This document shows, one piece after another, positions 55,879 to 63,675 of a DNA stretch of 64,000 nt (positions are counted from its first letter, which is position 1; each line of letters starts with the position of its first letter). The position numbers were made by a program, and so were the translations under genes. Source of the DNA: Burkholderiales bacterium (GTDB lineage: Bacteria; Pseudomonadota; Gammaproteobacteria; Burkholderiales; Burkholderiaceae_F); assembly GCA_016716275.1 (NCBI GenBank), contig JADJWR010000001.1:310001-374000 (forward strand). Reading direction: 5' to 3'. The notes below the pieces were generated by a model. The model ran no database searches, was not told the origin of the DNA, and worked only from the letters and a program-made list of their open reading frames with translations.

Positions 55879-55915
55879 GCTAACCTCGCGCAGCGAGGTT
55901 AAGGCGCGCAGCGCC
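55879..55915 (+). repeat. Double-hairpin palindromic element, copy 2 (after rplQ)
   Basis: Hairpin A pairs TAACCTCGC (55881-55889) with GCGAGGTTA (55893-55901) around GCA; hairpin B pairs GGCGC (55903-55907) with GCGCC (55911-55915) around GCA. Compared with copy 1 the stems differ at three positions on each arm, and pairing is kept. It lies 19 bases after the rplQ stop, where a terminator would be expected, but lacks a T-run. Confidence 0.65.
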
Positions 55916-56111
55916 GGCCGGGTAGGGCGAAGCGTGCCGGAGCACAGCCTGTCCTGACGGCGTGGCGCCGGTTTGGCGGCGCGCTTCGGTCGGCGTCGGC
56001 GCGGCGCCACACGGCGCCACGGCTCGCCGCCGCGATAGGCCGAGGCGGTCGACCGGCGTGCCGTCGACCTGCATACACTGCAGCGGGTCCGACCGTCACC
56101 GAGGAGCTGCC

Positions 56112-56447
56112 TTGGCTGCCGAAGTCTTGCTGGTGCTGACCAACTGCCCCGACCAGGAGACCGCCGACCGCATCGCCACGGCGCTGGTCGAAAACCGGCT
56201 GGCCGCCTGCGTCAACGTGCTGCCGCAGGTGGCGTCGACCTTTCGCTGGCAGGGCGCGGTGGAGCAGGCGATCGAGGTTCCGCTGCTCGTCAAGTGCACG
56301 CGGGAACGCTACCCGGCGCTCGAGGAGGCGATCCGGCAACTGCACCCGTACACGGTGCCGGAGATCGTCGCCGTTGCGGTGGTTGCCGGCTTCGCGCCTT
56401 ACCTGCGCTGGGTGGACGAAGAAACGACGCCGCCGCTGGTGGCCTGA
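56112..56447 (+). CDS. cutA: Divalent-cation tolerance protein CutA
   Basis: A 111-residue trimeric CutA1 protein (VLLVLTNCPDQETADRIATA; ENRLAACVNVLPQV; FRWQG). Linked to copper and other divalent-metal tolerance in E. coli, although the role is debated. No ATG is in place; TTG at 56112 lies five bases after GAGGAG (56101-56106) and gives the family start, so a TTG start is chosen. Converges with the phn genes. Confidence 0.88.
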   Translation: MAAEVLLVLTNCPDQETADRIATALVENRLAACVNVLPQVASTFRWQGAVEQAIEVPLLVKCTRERYPALEEAIRQLHPYTVPEIVAVAVVAGFAPYLRWVDEETTPPLVA

Positions 56448-56479
56448 TCGGCGAGCCTTGCCGTCCTGTCTGCCGGCCG

Positions 56480-57322
56480 TCAGCGCGACAGCGCGCGCCG
56501 CGTGAAGTAGGAGCCGAGGTCGACCATCGCCACCAGCAGGATCATCGCGATCAGGATCGAGCTCGTTTCGCTCATCTGGAACAGCCCCATGTGGAAGGAA
56601 AGCATCTGCCCCAGGCCGCCGGCGCCGACCACGCCGAGCACGGCTGCAGCGCGGATGTTGTTCTCCCACCGGTACAGCGTGTAGGACAGGAGCTGCGGCA
56701 CGATCTGCGGCAGCGTCGCGTAGAGGAACACCCGGCCCTCGCCGACGCCCTGCGCGCGCAGCGCGAAACCGGGCACCGGCGGGGCGTTCTCGATCGCCTC
56801 GGCGAACAGCCGTCCCAGCACGCCGGTCGTATGCATTGCCAGCGCCAGCGTGCCGGCGAACGGCCCCAACCCGGCCGAGACGATCAGCAGCGCAGCCCAG
56901 ACGAGTTCCGGGATCGAGCGCAGCGCGTTGAGCAGCAGCCGCGTCGGCGAGCGCGCCGGCGCCCGGTCGTCCGCGTGCGTCCGGCTGGCGGGAAGCGCCA
57001 GCAGCAGGCCGAAGGCGGCTGCCAGCAGCGTGCCGAGCGCCGACATCGCCAGCGTCTCGGCGCTGGCGACGACCAGCCTGCCGAGGAACGTCGCATCCGT
57101 GGACGGGGCCAGCAGCTCGCCGATGAAGCGGCCCATCCGCTGCATCGACTGCAGCGAGAAGAAGCTGCCCCACTGCAGGTCCAGCGTGAGGAAGCTGGCG
57201 GCAACCAGCAACGCGACGGCCAGCATGACCCAGCAAGCCAGGCATCTGGCGTGGAAGATCGGCGGCGGCGCCTTGAACGGCAGGTTGGCCGCGTCGCCCG
57301 GTCGGGCAGTCCTGCCGTTCAT
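56480..57322 (-). CDS. phnE: PhnE-type ABC transporter permease (second copy)
   Basis: A 280-residue inner-membrane permease with about six spans and the EAA-type loop (EAIENAPPVPGFALRAQGVG). Ends SYFTRRALSR. The ATG at 57322 overlaps the preceding permease stop by four bases (ATGA). It forms an importer with the first PhnE, PhnC and PhnD. Most PhnE permeases are homodimeric, so having two different ones points to a heterodimer. Confidence 0.87.
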   Translation of the reverse strand: MNGRTARPGDAANLPFKAPPPIFHARCLACWVMLAVALLVAASFLTLDLQWGSFFSLQSMQRMGRFIGELLAPSTDATFLGRLVVASAETLAMSALGTLLAAAFGLLLALPASRTHADDRAPARSPTRLLLNALRSIPELVWAALLIVSAGLGPFAGTLALAMHTTGVLGRLFAEAIENAPPVPGFALRAQGVGEGRVFLYATLPQIVPQLLSYTLYRWENNIRAAAVLGVVGAGGLGQMLSFHMGLFQMSETSSILIAMILLVAMVDLGSYFTRRALSR

Positions 57323-58155
57323 CCCAGCGCCCTGCGCAGGGCGGCGCTGGCCATGTCCGCCAGCCAGACCAGAAAGATGAACGCCAGCAGCATCGTGCTG
57401 ACCTCGGCGCCGTTGAACATCTTCATCGACATGTCCATCTGCTGGCCGAGCCCGCCGGCGCCGACGAAACCCAGCACCGCCGAGGAGCGGATCGCGCACT
57501 CCCAGCGGTAGACCGTGTAGCTCGTCAGCTCGGGCGCATTGGTCGGCAGCAGGCCGTAGAAGAAGCCCTGCAGACGCCCGCTGCCGTTGCGCAGCAGCGC
57601 CGTGGTGGCATGCGTTTCTCCGCTCTCGAGAATCTCGCCGTAGACCTTGCCCAGCATGCCGCTGTAGGTCAGTGCGATGGCCAACACGCCGGCGGTCGGT
57701 CCAAGACCCGCCACGCGCACGAACACCAACGCCCAGACGAGTTCCGGCACGCTGCGCAGGACGATCAGCAGCCAGCGCACCGCCTGCCGCGCGACGAAGG
57801 GCAGCGCGTGCATGCGCCCGGACAGGGACGACACCGACAGGGCGGCGGTGCTGGCGAGGGTGAGCGGGACCGCGATCAGCAGCGCCAGGAAGACGCCGGC
57901 GGTGGCGATAGCCACCGTGCGCCAGGCCTCGCGGAGGACCATCGCGAGGAACTCGGCGTCGGCCTTCGGCGGCAGGAAGTCGCCGAGGAAGCGCAGCGTG
58001 ACCTTCAGGTTGTCGGGCGCGAACAGCACCCACGGCTTGAACTCCGCGGCCACCAGCATCGGCGCGAGCAGCACGGCTGCCGCACCGAGCCAGAGGACCC
58101 GGCCGGTCCATGCCGGATCGCGCAGCGCTGGCGAGGAAAGTGCGAGGCCCGACAC
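57319..58155 (-). CDS. phnE: PhnE-type ABC transporter permease (first copy)
   Basis: A 278-residue permease (NLKVTLRFLGDFLPPKADAE; SVPELVWALVFVRVAGLGPT; ECAIRSSAVLGFVGAGGLGQ). No ATG lies in the right place, so GTG at 58155 is chosen: it has GAGGCGG upstream and gives a start 16 bases after the phnC stop. It is roughly half-identical in pattern to the second permease, so an old duplication is likely. Confidence 0.83.
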   Translation of the reverse strand: MSGLALSSPALRDPAWTGRVLWLGAAAVLLAPMLVAAEFKPWVLFAPDNLKVTLRFLGDFLPPKADAEFLAMVLREAWRTVAIATAGVFLALLIAVPLTLASTAALSVSSLSGRMHALPFVARQAVRWLLIVLRSVPELVWALVFVRVAGLGPTAGVLAIALTYSGMLGKVYGEILESGETHATTALLRNGSGRLQGFFYGLLPTNAPELTSYTVYRWECAIRSSAVLGFVGAGGLGQQMDMSMKMFNGAEVSTMLLAFIFLVWLADMASAALRRALG

Positions 58156-58171
58156 GGTTGCCGCAGCCGCC

Positions 58172-59032
58172 TCAGCGGCAGACCATGGTGACGGCTGGCG
58201 CGGCGGCGGTCTGCGCCTCGGCCGCCGGCGGGGCGCCCGCCAGCTCGTGCTCGTGCTGGGCATACAACTGCGCCAGTCGTCTCTGCGTCACCTCGGCGCT
58301 GGGCAGATCGAAGGCGAGCTCGCCTTCGCGCAGGCCGATCACGCGGGCGAAGCGGGTGGCGACGTCGACCTGGTGCAGCGTGGTGATCAGCGTGACGCCG
58401 CGCTCGCGCGCCGCCTGCGTGAGCGTGTCGATGGCCTGTCGTGCGCGCGTCGGGTCGAGCGCCGACAGCGGTTCGTCGATCAGCCAGACAGCGGCCGGCG
58501 ACAGCAGCGCCCGTGCGAGACCGACGCGCTGTCGCTCGCCACCCGAGAGCCGGTCGACCCGCTCCCACAGCTTGTGAGCGAGATCGAATCTCTCCAATGC
58601 CTCGTGAGCGCCACCGATATCGTCCGGGTACACCAGCGAGCGCAGGCTGCGCCACAGTCCCAGCCGCGGCAGCCGCGCCGCCAGTATCGAGGTGACCACC
58701 CGCTGCCTGGGCGGCAGAGGCGGCGTCTGCGGCGCCAGAAAAAGGCGCCCGCGCAGCCGCTGAAGCTGCGCCGTCGACAGGGTCCAGGGATCGGTGCCGT
58801 CAAGCAGCAGCCGACCGGTCGCCGGCTGCAGCGCGCACGCCAGCGCGTGCAGCAGCGTCGTCTTGCCGGCGCCTGAGGGGCCGATCACCGCCACCTGCTC
58901 GCCCGGTGCAACGGCCAGCGAGAGCGGCTTGAGTGCCGGTGCGGCGCCGAGGCGCGCCGCCGGATGGCGCGCCGACATCTGTTCGATCTCGACGGGCATT
59001 CCCGCCGCGGCTGCAGTCGATCCCGCGGGCAT
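58172..59032 (-). CDS. phnC: PhnC-type ABC transporter ATP-binding protein
   Basis: A 286-residue ATPase. Walker A GPSGAGKTT is near residue 53, the ABC signature LSGGERQRVGLARALL near 163, and Walker B WLIDEPLSALD near 184. The first ~30 residues (Ala-rich, then PVEIEQMSARHPAARLG) are variable. It drives import with the two PhnE permeases; the phnD gene is immediately upstream on the same strand. Confidence 0.92.
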   Translation of the reverse strand: MPAGSTAAAAGMPVEIEQMSARHPAARLGAAPALKPLSLAVAPGEQVAVIGPSGAGKTTLLHALACALQPATGRLLLDGTDPWTLSTAQLQRLRGRLFLAPQTPPLPPRQRVVTSILAARLPRLGLWRSLRSLVYPDDIGGAHEALERFDLAHKLWERVDRLSGGERQRVGLARALLSPAAVWLIDEPLSALDPTRARQAIDTLTQAARERGVTLITTLHQVDVATRFARVIGLREGELAFDLPSAEVTQRRLAQLYAQHEHELAGAPPAAEAQTAAAPAVTMVCR

Positions 59033-59045
59033 CGGCTGGCGCCCG

Positions 59046-59927
59046 TTACTTGATCAGGCCCGCGCTGCGTCCCGCCGCCTCCAGCCCCTTGTAGTTCTCG
59101 GCCTGGGTCGGGATGTACCTGGTGGCGCGGTTCAGTGTCAGGATCTCCTTGCCTTCGGGCGTGTCCGTCGACAGATCGAGCAGCGCCTTGGTCACCCGCT
59201 CGCGCAACGGTGCTGGCATGTCGGCGTGGACCGACCAGTTGTAGTTGTAAAAGGGCGGTGTGGTGTAGAACACGTTGACCCTGGCGGTGTCGACCCTGTT
59301 CTCGTCGACGAACTTGCGCCAGACGGTGATGTCGAGCGCGGCCGCATCGACCTTGCCGCTGACGACTGACGCGATGGTCGCGTCGTGCGCGCCCGAGTAG
59401 GCGACGCGCCTGAAGTCACGCTCGGGATCGACGCCGGTCTGCAGCAGAAAGCTGCGCGGCATCAGGTGACCCGAGGTGCTCGACTGGGAGCCGAAGCTCA
59501 CGGTCTTGCCCTTGAGGTCCGCCAGCTGCCTGATGCCGGAGTCGGTCTGGGTGATGAACACCGAGCGGAACCGGGTGTCCTCCTCGCGCTGGGCGATCGG
59601 GATCACCTTGCCGCCGGAGCGGATCTGCGCCTGCACGTGGGTGAAGCCGCCGAACCAGACCAGGTCGACCTGCTTGTTGACCAGCGCCTCGACTGCCGCC
59701 GGGTAGTCGGTGACCGGTGTGAACTCGACCTTCATGCCGAGCTGGCGCTCGAGGTACTTGACCAGGGGGCCGAACTTGCGCACCTGCTCGGTAGCGGCCT
59801 CCTCGGGAATCGTCGTGACCTTGAATGTCTGCTGGGCCAGTGCGAGCGACGACAACGAACACAGGCCGACAGCGACGGCGCCGGCCGCGAGCGCGCGGCG
59901 TGCCGACGAGAAAAGCTCCGTCTTCAT
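59046..59927 (-). CDS. phnD: PhnD-type periplasmic binding protein (phosphonate- or oxyanion-binding)
   Basis: A 293-residue periplasmic binding protein with a signal peptide ending ALAQQ (AAGAVAVGLCSLSSLALAQQ). Family motifs include TIPEEAATEQVRKFGPLVKY, QVDLVWFGGFTHVQA and GSQSSTSGHLMPRSFLL. The last two fit the PhnD/PstS-like phosphonate binders, and they also strongly resemble a set of proteins labelled putative selenate transporters. There are no phosphonate-degrading (phnG-M, phnX) genes here, so the ligand is open. The ATG at 59927 follows GAGGTCCTACC. First gene of phnD-phnC-phnE-phnE. Confidence 0.83.
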   Translation of the reverse strand: MKTELFSSARRALAAGAVAVGLCSLSSLALAQQTFKVTTIPEEAATEQVRKFGPLVKYLERQLGMKVEFTPVTDYPAAVEALVNKQVDLVWFGGFTHVQAQIRSGGKVIPIAQREEDTRFRSVFITQTDSGIRQLADLKGKTVSFGSQSSTSGHLMPRSFLLQTGVDPERDFRRVAYSGAHDATIASVVSGKVDAAALDITVWRKFVDENRVDTARVNVFYTTPPFYNYNWSVHADMPAPLRERVTKALLDLSTDTPEGKEILTLNRATRYIPTQAENYKGLEAAGRSAGLIK

Positions 59928-60100
59928 GCGGTAGGACCTCGAGGTATGGGGGCCCGCACGGGGCACGATCGGGTCAGCGGACGCAGGCTGCTCGCCGAGG
60001 GCGGGGCCGGTCACACTGGCGACCGGAGCCTACCAGTTTTCAGTGGGCGCACCCGGACAGCCGGCGAGCAGCCCGGCGCGCCCGATCCGAGCGCGACTTT

Positions 60101-60514
60101 ATGATCGCACCGATGGATACCGGGCCTCGGCTGCGCATCGACAAATGGCTGTGGGCGGCGCGCTTGTTCAAGACCCGCACGCTGGCCGCCGAGGCAGTCG
60201 ATCTGGGTCGCGTGCGCGTCAACGGCGAACGGGTCAAGCCGGCACGGGAGGCGCGGGTCGGCGATCGTCTCGAGGTCCAGACCGGCGAGCAGCGCAGCGA
60301 ATTCGTCATCCGCGCACTGTCGGCGCAGCGAGGACCGGCGCCGGTGGCCCGGCGGCTTTACGAGGAAAGCGCAGACAGCCGCATGCGGCGGGAGCGACGG
60401 CAGGAGCAGCTTCGCTATAGCGCCGAGCCGGCGCGATCGATCAAGGGGCGGCCGACCAAGCGCGAAGGACGGCAGCTGCGCTCGGTGCGCACCCCGCCCT
60501 CGGGCGGTGACTGA
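60101..60514 (+). CDS. hslR: Hsp15-like S4-domain RNA-binding protein
   Basis: A 137-residue basic protein with an S4 domain near its start (LRIDKWLWAARLFKTRTLAA; GRVRVNGERVKPAREARVGD). In E. coli Hsp15 rescues stalled 50S subunits carrying nascent chains. The C-terminal tail is Arg/Gly-rich. The ATG at 60101 and an ATG at 60113 are both possible starts (the latter gives MDTGPRLRIDKW); no ribosome binding site decides between them. Divergent from phnD. Confidence 0.85.
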   Translation: MIAPMDTGPRLRIDKWLWAARLFKTRTLAAEAVDLGRVRVNGERVKPAREARVGDRLEVQTGEQRSEFVIRALSAQRGPAPVARRLYEESADSRMRRERRQEQLRYSAEPARSIKGRPTKREGRQLRSVRTPPSGGD

Positions 60515-60534
60515 GCGCCGGCGGCGCGGCGCGC

Positions 60535-61695
60535 TCAGGGAGCGTTCATCGGCCGGCCGGGATCGTGCCGGCGTATCCGCCGCCGCCACCAGCGACTGAC
60601 GCCAGTCGGCCGGTCGGTGAGAACCCGGCGCACCCACAGCAGCACCAGCAGCATCACCGCCAGCACGATCATGCTGGCGATCATCAGTCCGAAGCCGTGC
60701 GGGTGCCGTGCGCCGGGGACGTGCTCGAAGTTCATCCCCCACAGGCCGGCGATGAGCGTCAGCGGCGCGAACACCGCGGTGATCACGGTCAGGATGCGCA
60801 TGATCTGGTTGGTCCGGTGCGCCATTGCCGAGAAGTGCAGCTGCACCGCCGACTCGATCGAGTTTTCCAGCCGGCTGGCGTGGCTGAGGACCCGCTCGAT
60901 GTGCTCGATCACGTCGGCGATGCGAACGAGATGGGCGTCGCTCAGCTGCGCCTCGGGCATGCTCTCCAGGTACTCGTCGCGCAGTTCCTGCACCGCGTCG
61001 CGCTGCTCCTCGCAGAGATTCTGCAGGCGGCGCAGCTCGATCCGCGCTTCGAGCAGTGCCGGCCAGTCCTCGAACGGCCGGCGACGGTCCAGCAATTCGC
61101 GCTGCCAGCGGTCGAGACGGTCGGTCAGCGGCTGGCGAAGCTCCAGGTAGCGGTCGACCATGCCATTGACCAGCCGCAGCATCAGGTCGTCCGGCCGCTG
61201 CGGCAGGCGCGCCGTGACACTGTCGTTGCCGGCGCGTGGCTTCGACTCGAGCAGCCGCTGCCGCACCTGGTCGATGGTGCGCGAGCCGGCGTTTCGGACG
61301 GTGACCAGCAGGCGCTCGAAGATGAAGAAGGCGACTGGCCGGGTGACGATCGGCTGCAGTCGACGGCCGCGGCTGCGGTGCTCCGGCAGGTGATCGACGT
61401 CGGCCAGCGGCGTGAGGCTGCGGTCCTCGCCGGGCGTCAGCTTGCGGAAGACCAGCATCTGGTAGTCGGCGGTCGAGCCGAAGTACGACGGATGCTGCAG
61501 GTTGGCGGCGTCCTGCAGGTGCAGGTCGTCGATGCGAACGCCGGTGAGACCGAGCACTACGGCGCGCAGGGTCTCGCGGTCGGCGTGCAGCTGCTCGTGC
61601 GTCAGGTCGAGCCAGTGGAAGCCGGCGGCGGCGGGCGCCTGCGGCGCGTCATCCAGGCGGATCGCGGCTTCCGGCTGGACGTGCAACCAGATCAT
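60535..61695 (-). CDS. CorA/ZntB-like divalent-cation transporter
   Basis: A 386-residue inner-membrane protein with a large N-terminal cytoplasmic domain (about 1-300), a coiled helix and two C-terminal spans. The GMN motif of the pore (AGLWGMNFEHVPG) is at residues 320-322. CorA normally carries Mg/Co/Ni and ZntB carries Zn out or in; the subfamily cannot be told here. The start ATG at 61695 lies seven bases after the hemB stop, so it is co-transcribed with hemB. Confidence 0.87.
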   Translation of the reverse strand: MIWLHVQPEAAIRLDDAPQAPAAAGFHWLDLTHEQLHADRETLRAVVLGLTGVRIDDLHLQDAANLQHPSYFGSTADYQMLVFRKLTPGEDRSLTPLADVDHLPEHRSRGRRLQPIVTRPVAFFIFERLLVTVRNAGSRTIDQVRQRLLESKPRAGNDSVTARLPQRPDDLMLRLVNGMVDRYLELRQPLTDRLDRWQRELLDRRRPFEDWPALLEARIELRRLQNLCEEQRDAVQELRDEYLESMPEAQLSDAHLVRIADVIEHIERVLSHASRLENSIESAVQLHFSAMAHRTNQIMRILTVITAVFAPLTLIAGLWGMNFEHVPGARHPHGFGLMIASMIVLAVMLLVLLWVRRVLTDRPTGVSRWWRRRIRRHDPGRPMNAP

Positions 61696-61702
61696 CGACC
61701 GC

Positions 61703-62710
61703 TCAGTGCTGCTCGGTGAGCCACTGCGCCGCCTGCAGCGCGAAGTAGGTGAGGACGCCGTCGGCGCCGGCGCGCTTGAAGCCGAGCAGCGACTCGAGGA
61801 CGACCTTCTTCTCGTCGAGCCAGCCGTTGATCGCCGCCGCCTTCAGCATCGCGTACTCGCCGCTGACCTGATAGACGTAGGTGGGCATGCGGAATTCGCT
61901 CTTCACCCGACGGACGATGTCCAGGTAGGGCATGCCGGGCTTGACCATCACCATGTCGGCGCCCTCGGCGATGTCGAGCGCGACCTCGCGCAGCGCCTCG
62001 TCGGAGTTGGCCGGGTCCATCTGGTAGACGGCCTTGTTCGACTTGCCGAGACTGGCGGCCGAGCCGACCGCGTCGCGGAACGGTCCGTAGAAGGCGCTGG
62101 CGTACTTGGCGGAGTAGGCCATGATCCGCGTGTGGATATGGCCGGCCGCCTCGAGCGACTGGCGGATCGCGCCGATGCGGCCGTCCATCATGTCGCTCGG
62201 CGCGACGATGTCGACGCCGGCGGCCGCCTGCACGAGCGCCTGCTGGCGCAGCACGGCGATCGTCTCGTCGTTCAGCACGTAACCGGTGTCGTCGATCAAT
62301 CCGTCCTGGCCGTGCGTGGTGAACGGGTCGAGCGCCACGTCGGTCAGCAGGCCGAGTTCCGGGAAGCGGCGTTTCAGTTCGCGCACCGCCCGCGGCACCA
62401 GGCCGTCGGGGTTGACGGCCTCGCGGCCGTCGGCCGATTTCAGCTGCTTGTCGATGACCGGAAACAGCGCCATGACCGGTATGCCGGAGGCAAGGCATCG
62501 TTCGGCCACCGGCAGGAGCAGGTCGACCGACAGGCGCTGCACGCCGGGCATCGAGGCGACCTCCTCGCGCCGGTTGGGTCCGTCGAGCACGAACACGGGA
62601 TAGATCAGGTCGTCGGGCGTCAGGCGGTTCTCGCGCATCAGGCGCCGCGAGAATTCGTCGCGGCGCATCCGGCGCATGCGCATGGCGGGGTACTGGGGGG
62701 TGGTCGGCAT
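61703..62710 (-). CDS. hemB: Delta-aminolevulinic acid dehydratase (porphobilinogen synthase)
   Basis: A 335-residue octameric enzyme that joins two 5-aminolevulinate molecules to porphobilinogen in tetrapyrrole synthesis. The Schiff-base lysines lie in AYSAKYASAFYGPF and VKPGMPYLDIV. The zinc-cysteine site of E. coli-type enzymes is replaced by TDVALDPFTTHGQDG, so this is a magnesium- or potassium-dependent, cysteine-free type. The ATG at 62710 (MPTTPQYPAMRMRRMRR) is preferred to an upstream ATG at 62818, which would run through the candidate RNA. The reading frame is followed directly by the CorA-like gene. Confidence 0.94.
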   Translation of the reverse strand: MPTTPQYPAMRMRRMRRDEFSRRLMRENRLTPDDLIYPVFVLDGPNRREEVASMPGVQRLSVDLLLPVAERCLASGIPVMALFPVIDKQLKSADGREAVNPDGLVPRAVRELKRRFPELGLLTDVALDPFTTHGQDGLIDDTGYVLNDETIAVLRQQALVQAAAGVDIVAPSDMMDGRIGAIRQSLEAAGHIHTRIMAYSAKYASAFYGPFRDAVGSAASLGKSNKAVYQMDPANSDEALREVALDIAEGADMVMVKPGMPYLDIVRRVKSEFRMPTYVYQVSGEYAMLKAAAINGWLDEKKVVLESLLGFKRAGADGVLTYFALQAAQWLTEQH

Positions 62711-62754
62711 ACGGGGAATTCCGAGCTTTCTCCGGCGGAGGATTCGGCGAAACT

Positions 62755-62853
62755 GTTGCGAGGCGGCTGTCGAGCCGTCTCCCGCTGATTCCTCCCTGAG
62801 CGGGGCCTTAAATGGCATTGGGCCTCGGACGCTCGTCCGAGGCTCTTTTTTTT
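62755..62853 (+). ncRNA. Candidate plus-strand small RNA between hemB and engB
   Basis: Three hairpins in a row on the plus strand, antisense to the engB-hemB gap: (1) GAGGCGGCT/AGCCGTCTC (62760-62781, 9 bp, loop GTCG); (2) CCGCT/AGCGG (62782-62803) with a 12-base loop containing CCTCCC; (3) an intrinsic terminator with T8. The C-rich loop could pair with Shine-Dalgarno sequences, a feature of several known sRNAs. There is no plus-strand gene upstream to which the terminator could belong. The 5' end and promoter are not defined. A Burkholderiales 'hemB' RNA family exists, to my recollection; whether this is a member was not checked. Confidence 0.55.
62820..62853 (+). terminator. Intrinsic terminator, plus strand
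   Basis: GCCTCGGAC (62822-62830) pairs perfectly with GTCCGAGGC (62835-62843) around GCTC; the stem can extend by a G-C and a G-T pair at its base (62820-62821 with 62844-62845). A run of eight T follows (62846-62853). It is oriented for plus-strand transcription, while both neighbouring genes are on the minus strand, so it belongs to an unannotated transcript. Confidence 0.85.
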
Positions 62854-62897
62854 GCGAGTCGATGATACGCGCCGCCTCGCTTGCCGAGGCCGGCAGC

Positions 62898-63539
62898 TCA
62901 GCCTTCGACGACCTGTGACAGCGTCAGGCGAAGTTCGTCGACCCCTTCGCGCTTGAGGCCGGAGAACGGTTGCACCGAGACGAGCATCGGCAGCGACCCG
63001 GCGCGATGCTCCGCCTGCGCAAGCGCGCGGGAGCGTTCCGAGCGGCCGATCTGGTCTGCCTTGTTCAGCAGCAGGTGCACCCGAAGCCGTTCGGCATCCC
63101 CGCGTGCCGCAAGCCAGGCCAGCAGGTGCTCGTCCGCCTCGCTCAGCGGCCGGCGGGCGTCCATTACCAACACCACGGCGGCGAGCAGGCGGCGGCCGGA
63201 CAGGTAGCCGCCGACCAGCCGGTCCCAGCGCGTTCTCGTTTGCTCGTCGACGCGGGCAAAGCCGTAGCCCGGCAGGTCGACTAGGTAGGCGACGACGTGC
63301 TCGCCGTCGGCCGGCTGCCTTGCCGTCAGTTCGAAGAAGTTCAGGAGCTGCGTGCGCCCGGGCGTCTTGCTCGAGTGGGCCAGCTGTCGCTGTGCCGTAA
63401 GCACGTTGATGACGGTGGACTTGCCCGCATTCGACCGTCCGACGAAGGCGATCTCGGGCACCATCGACAGCGGCGCCCGGTTCAGCTGCTCGAGTTCGGC
63501 GACGGAAACGGTGAAGCGGGCAGACTCGAAGCGCAGCAC
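62898..63539 (-). CDS. engB: Ribosome biogenesis GTP-binding protein EngB/YsxC
   Basis: A 213-residue GTPase needed for 50S assembly and cell division. Walker A GRSNAGKST, the DxxG motif DLPGYGF, and NKAD are visible. No ATG fits: GTG at 63539 gives 27 residues before the P-loop, which matches homologues; a TTG at 63593 would add 18 residues. It is transcribed away from the cytochrome gene and towards hemB, 187 bases apart. Confidence 0.9.
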   Translation of the reverse strand: MLRFESARFTVSVAELEQLNRAPLSMVPEIAFVGRSNAGKSTVINVLTAQRQLAHSSKTPGRTQLLNFFELTARQPADGEHVVAYLVDLPGYGFARVDEQTRTRWDRLVGGYLSGRRLLAAVVLVMDARRPLSEADEHLLAWLAARGDAERLRVHLLLNKADQIGRSERSRALAQAEHRAGSLPMLVSVQPFSGLKREGVDELRLTLSQVVEG

Positions 63540-63675
63540 GTCGACACGGCGGGAATAACGGGTTGGCGCCGCGAGCGGCACGGCTCGCCGCAAAGGGCTC
63601 CGGTAGAATACGCGCCTTTGACGCCCGGCCGCCGGCCGGTCGACGCTGCAGCGCCCACGTCAAGAACAACCGCCC

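Noticed and set aside
59928..60014. Longer phnD start at 60014
   Set aside because: The extra 29 residues would precede the signal peptide, which must be at the N-terminus.
62711..62818. Longer hemB start at 62818 adding 36 residues
   Set aside because: The extension has no homology to HemB and would run across the candidate small RNA and its hairpins; the start at 62710 matches known HemB starts.
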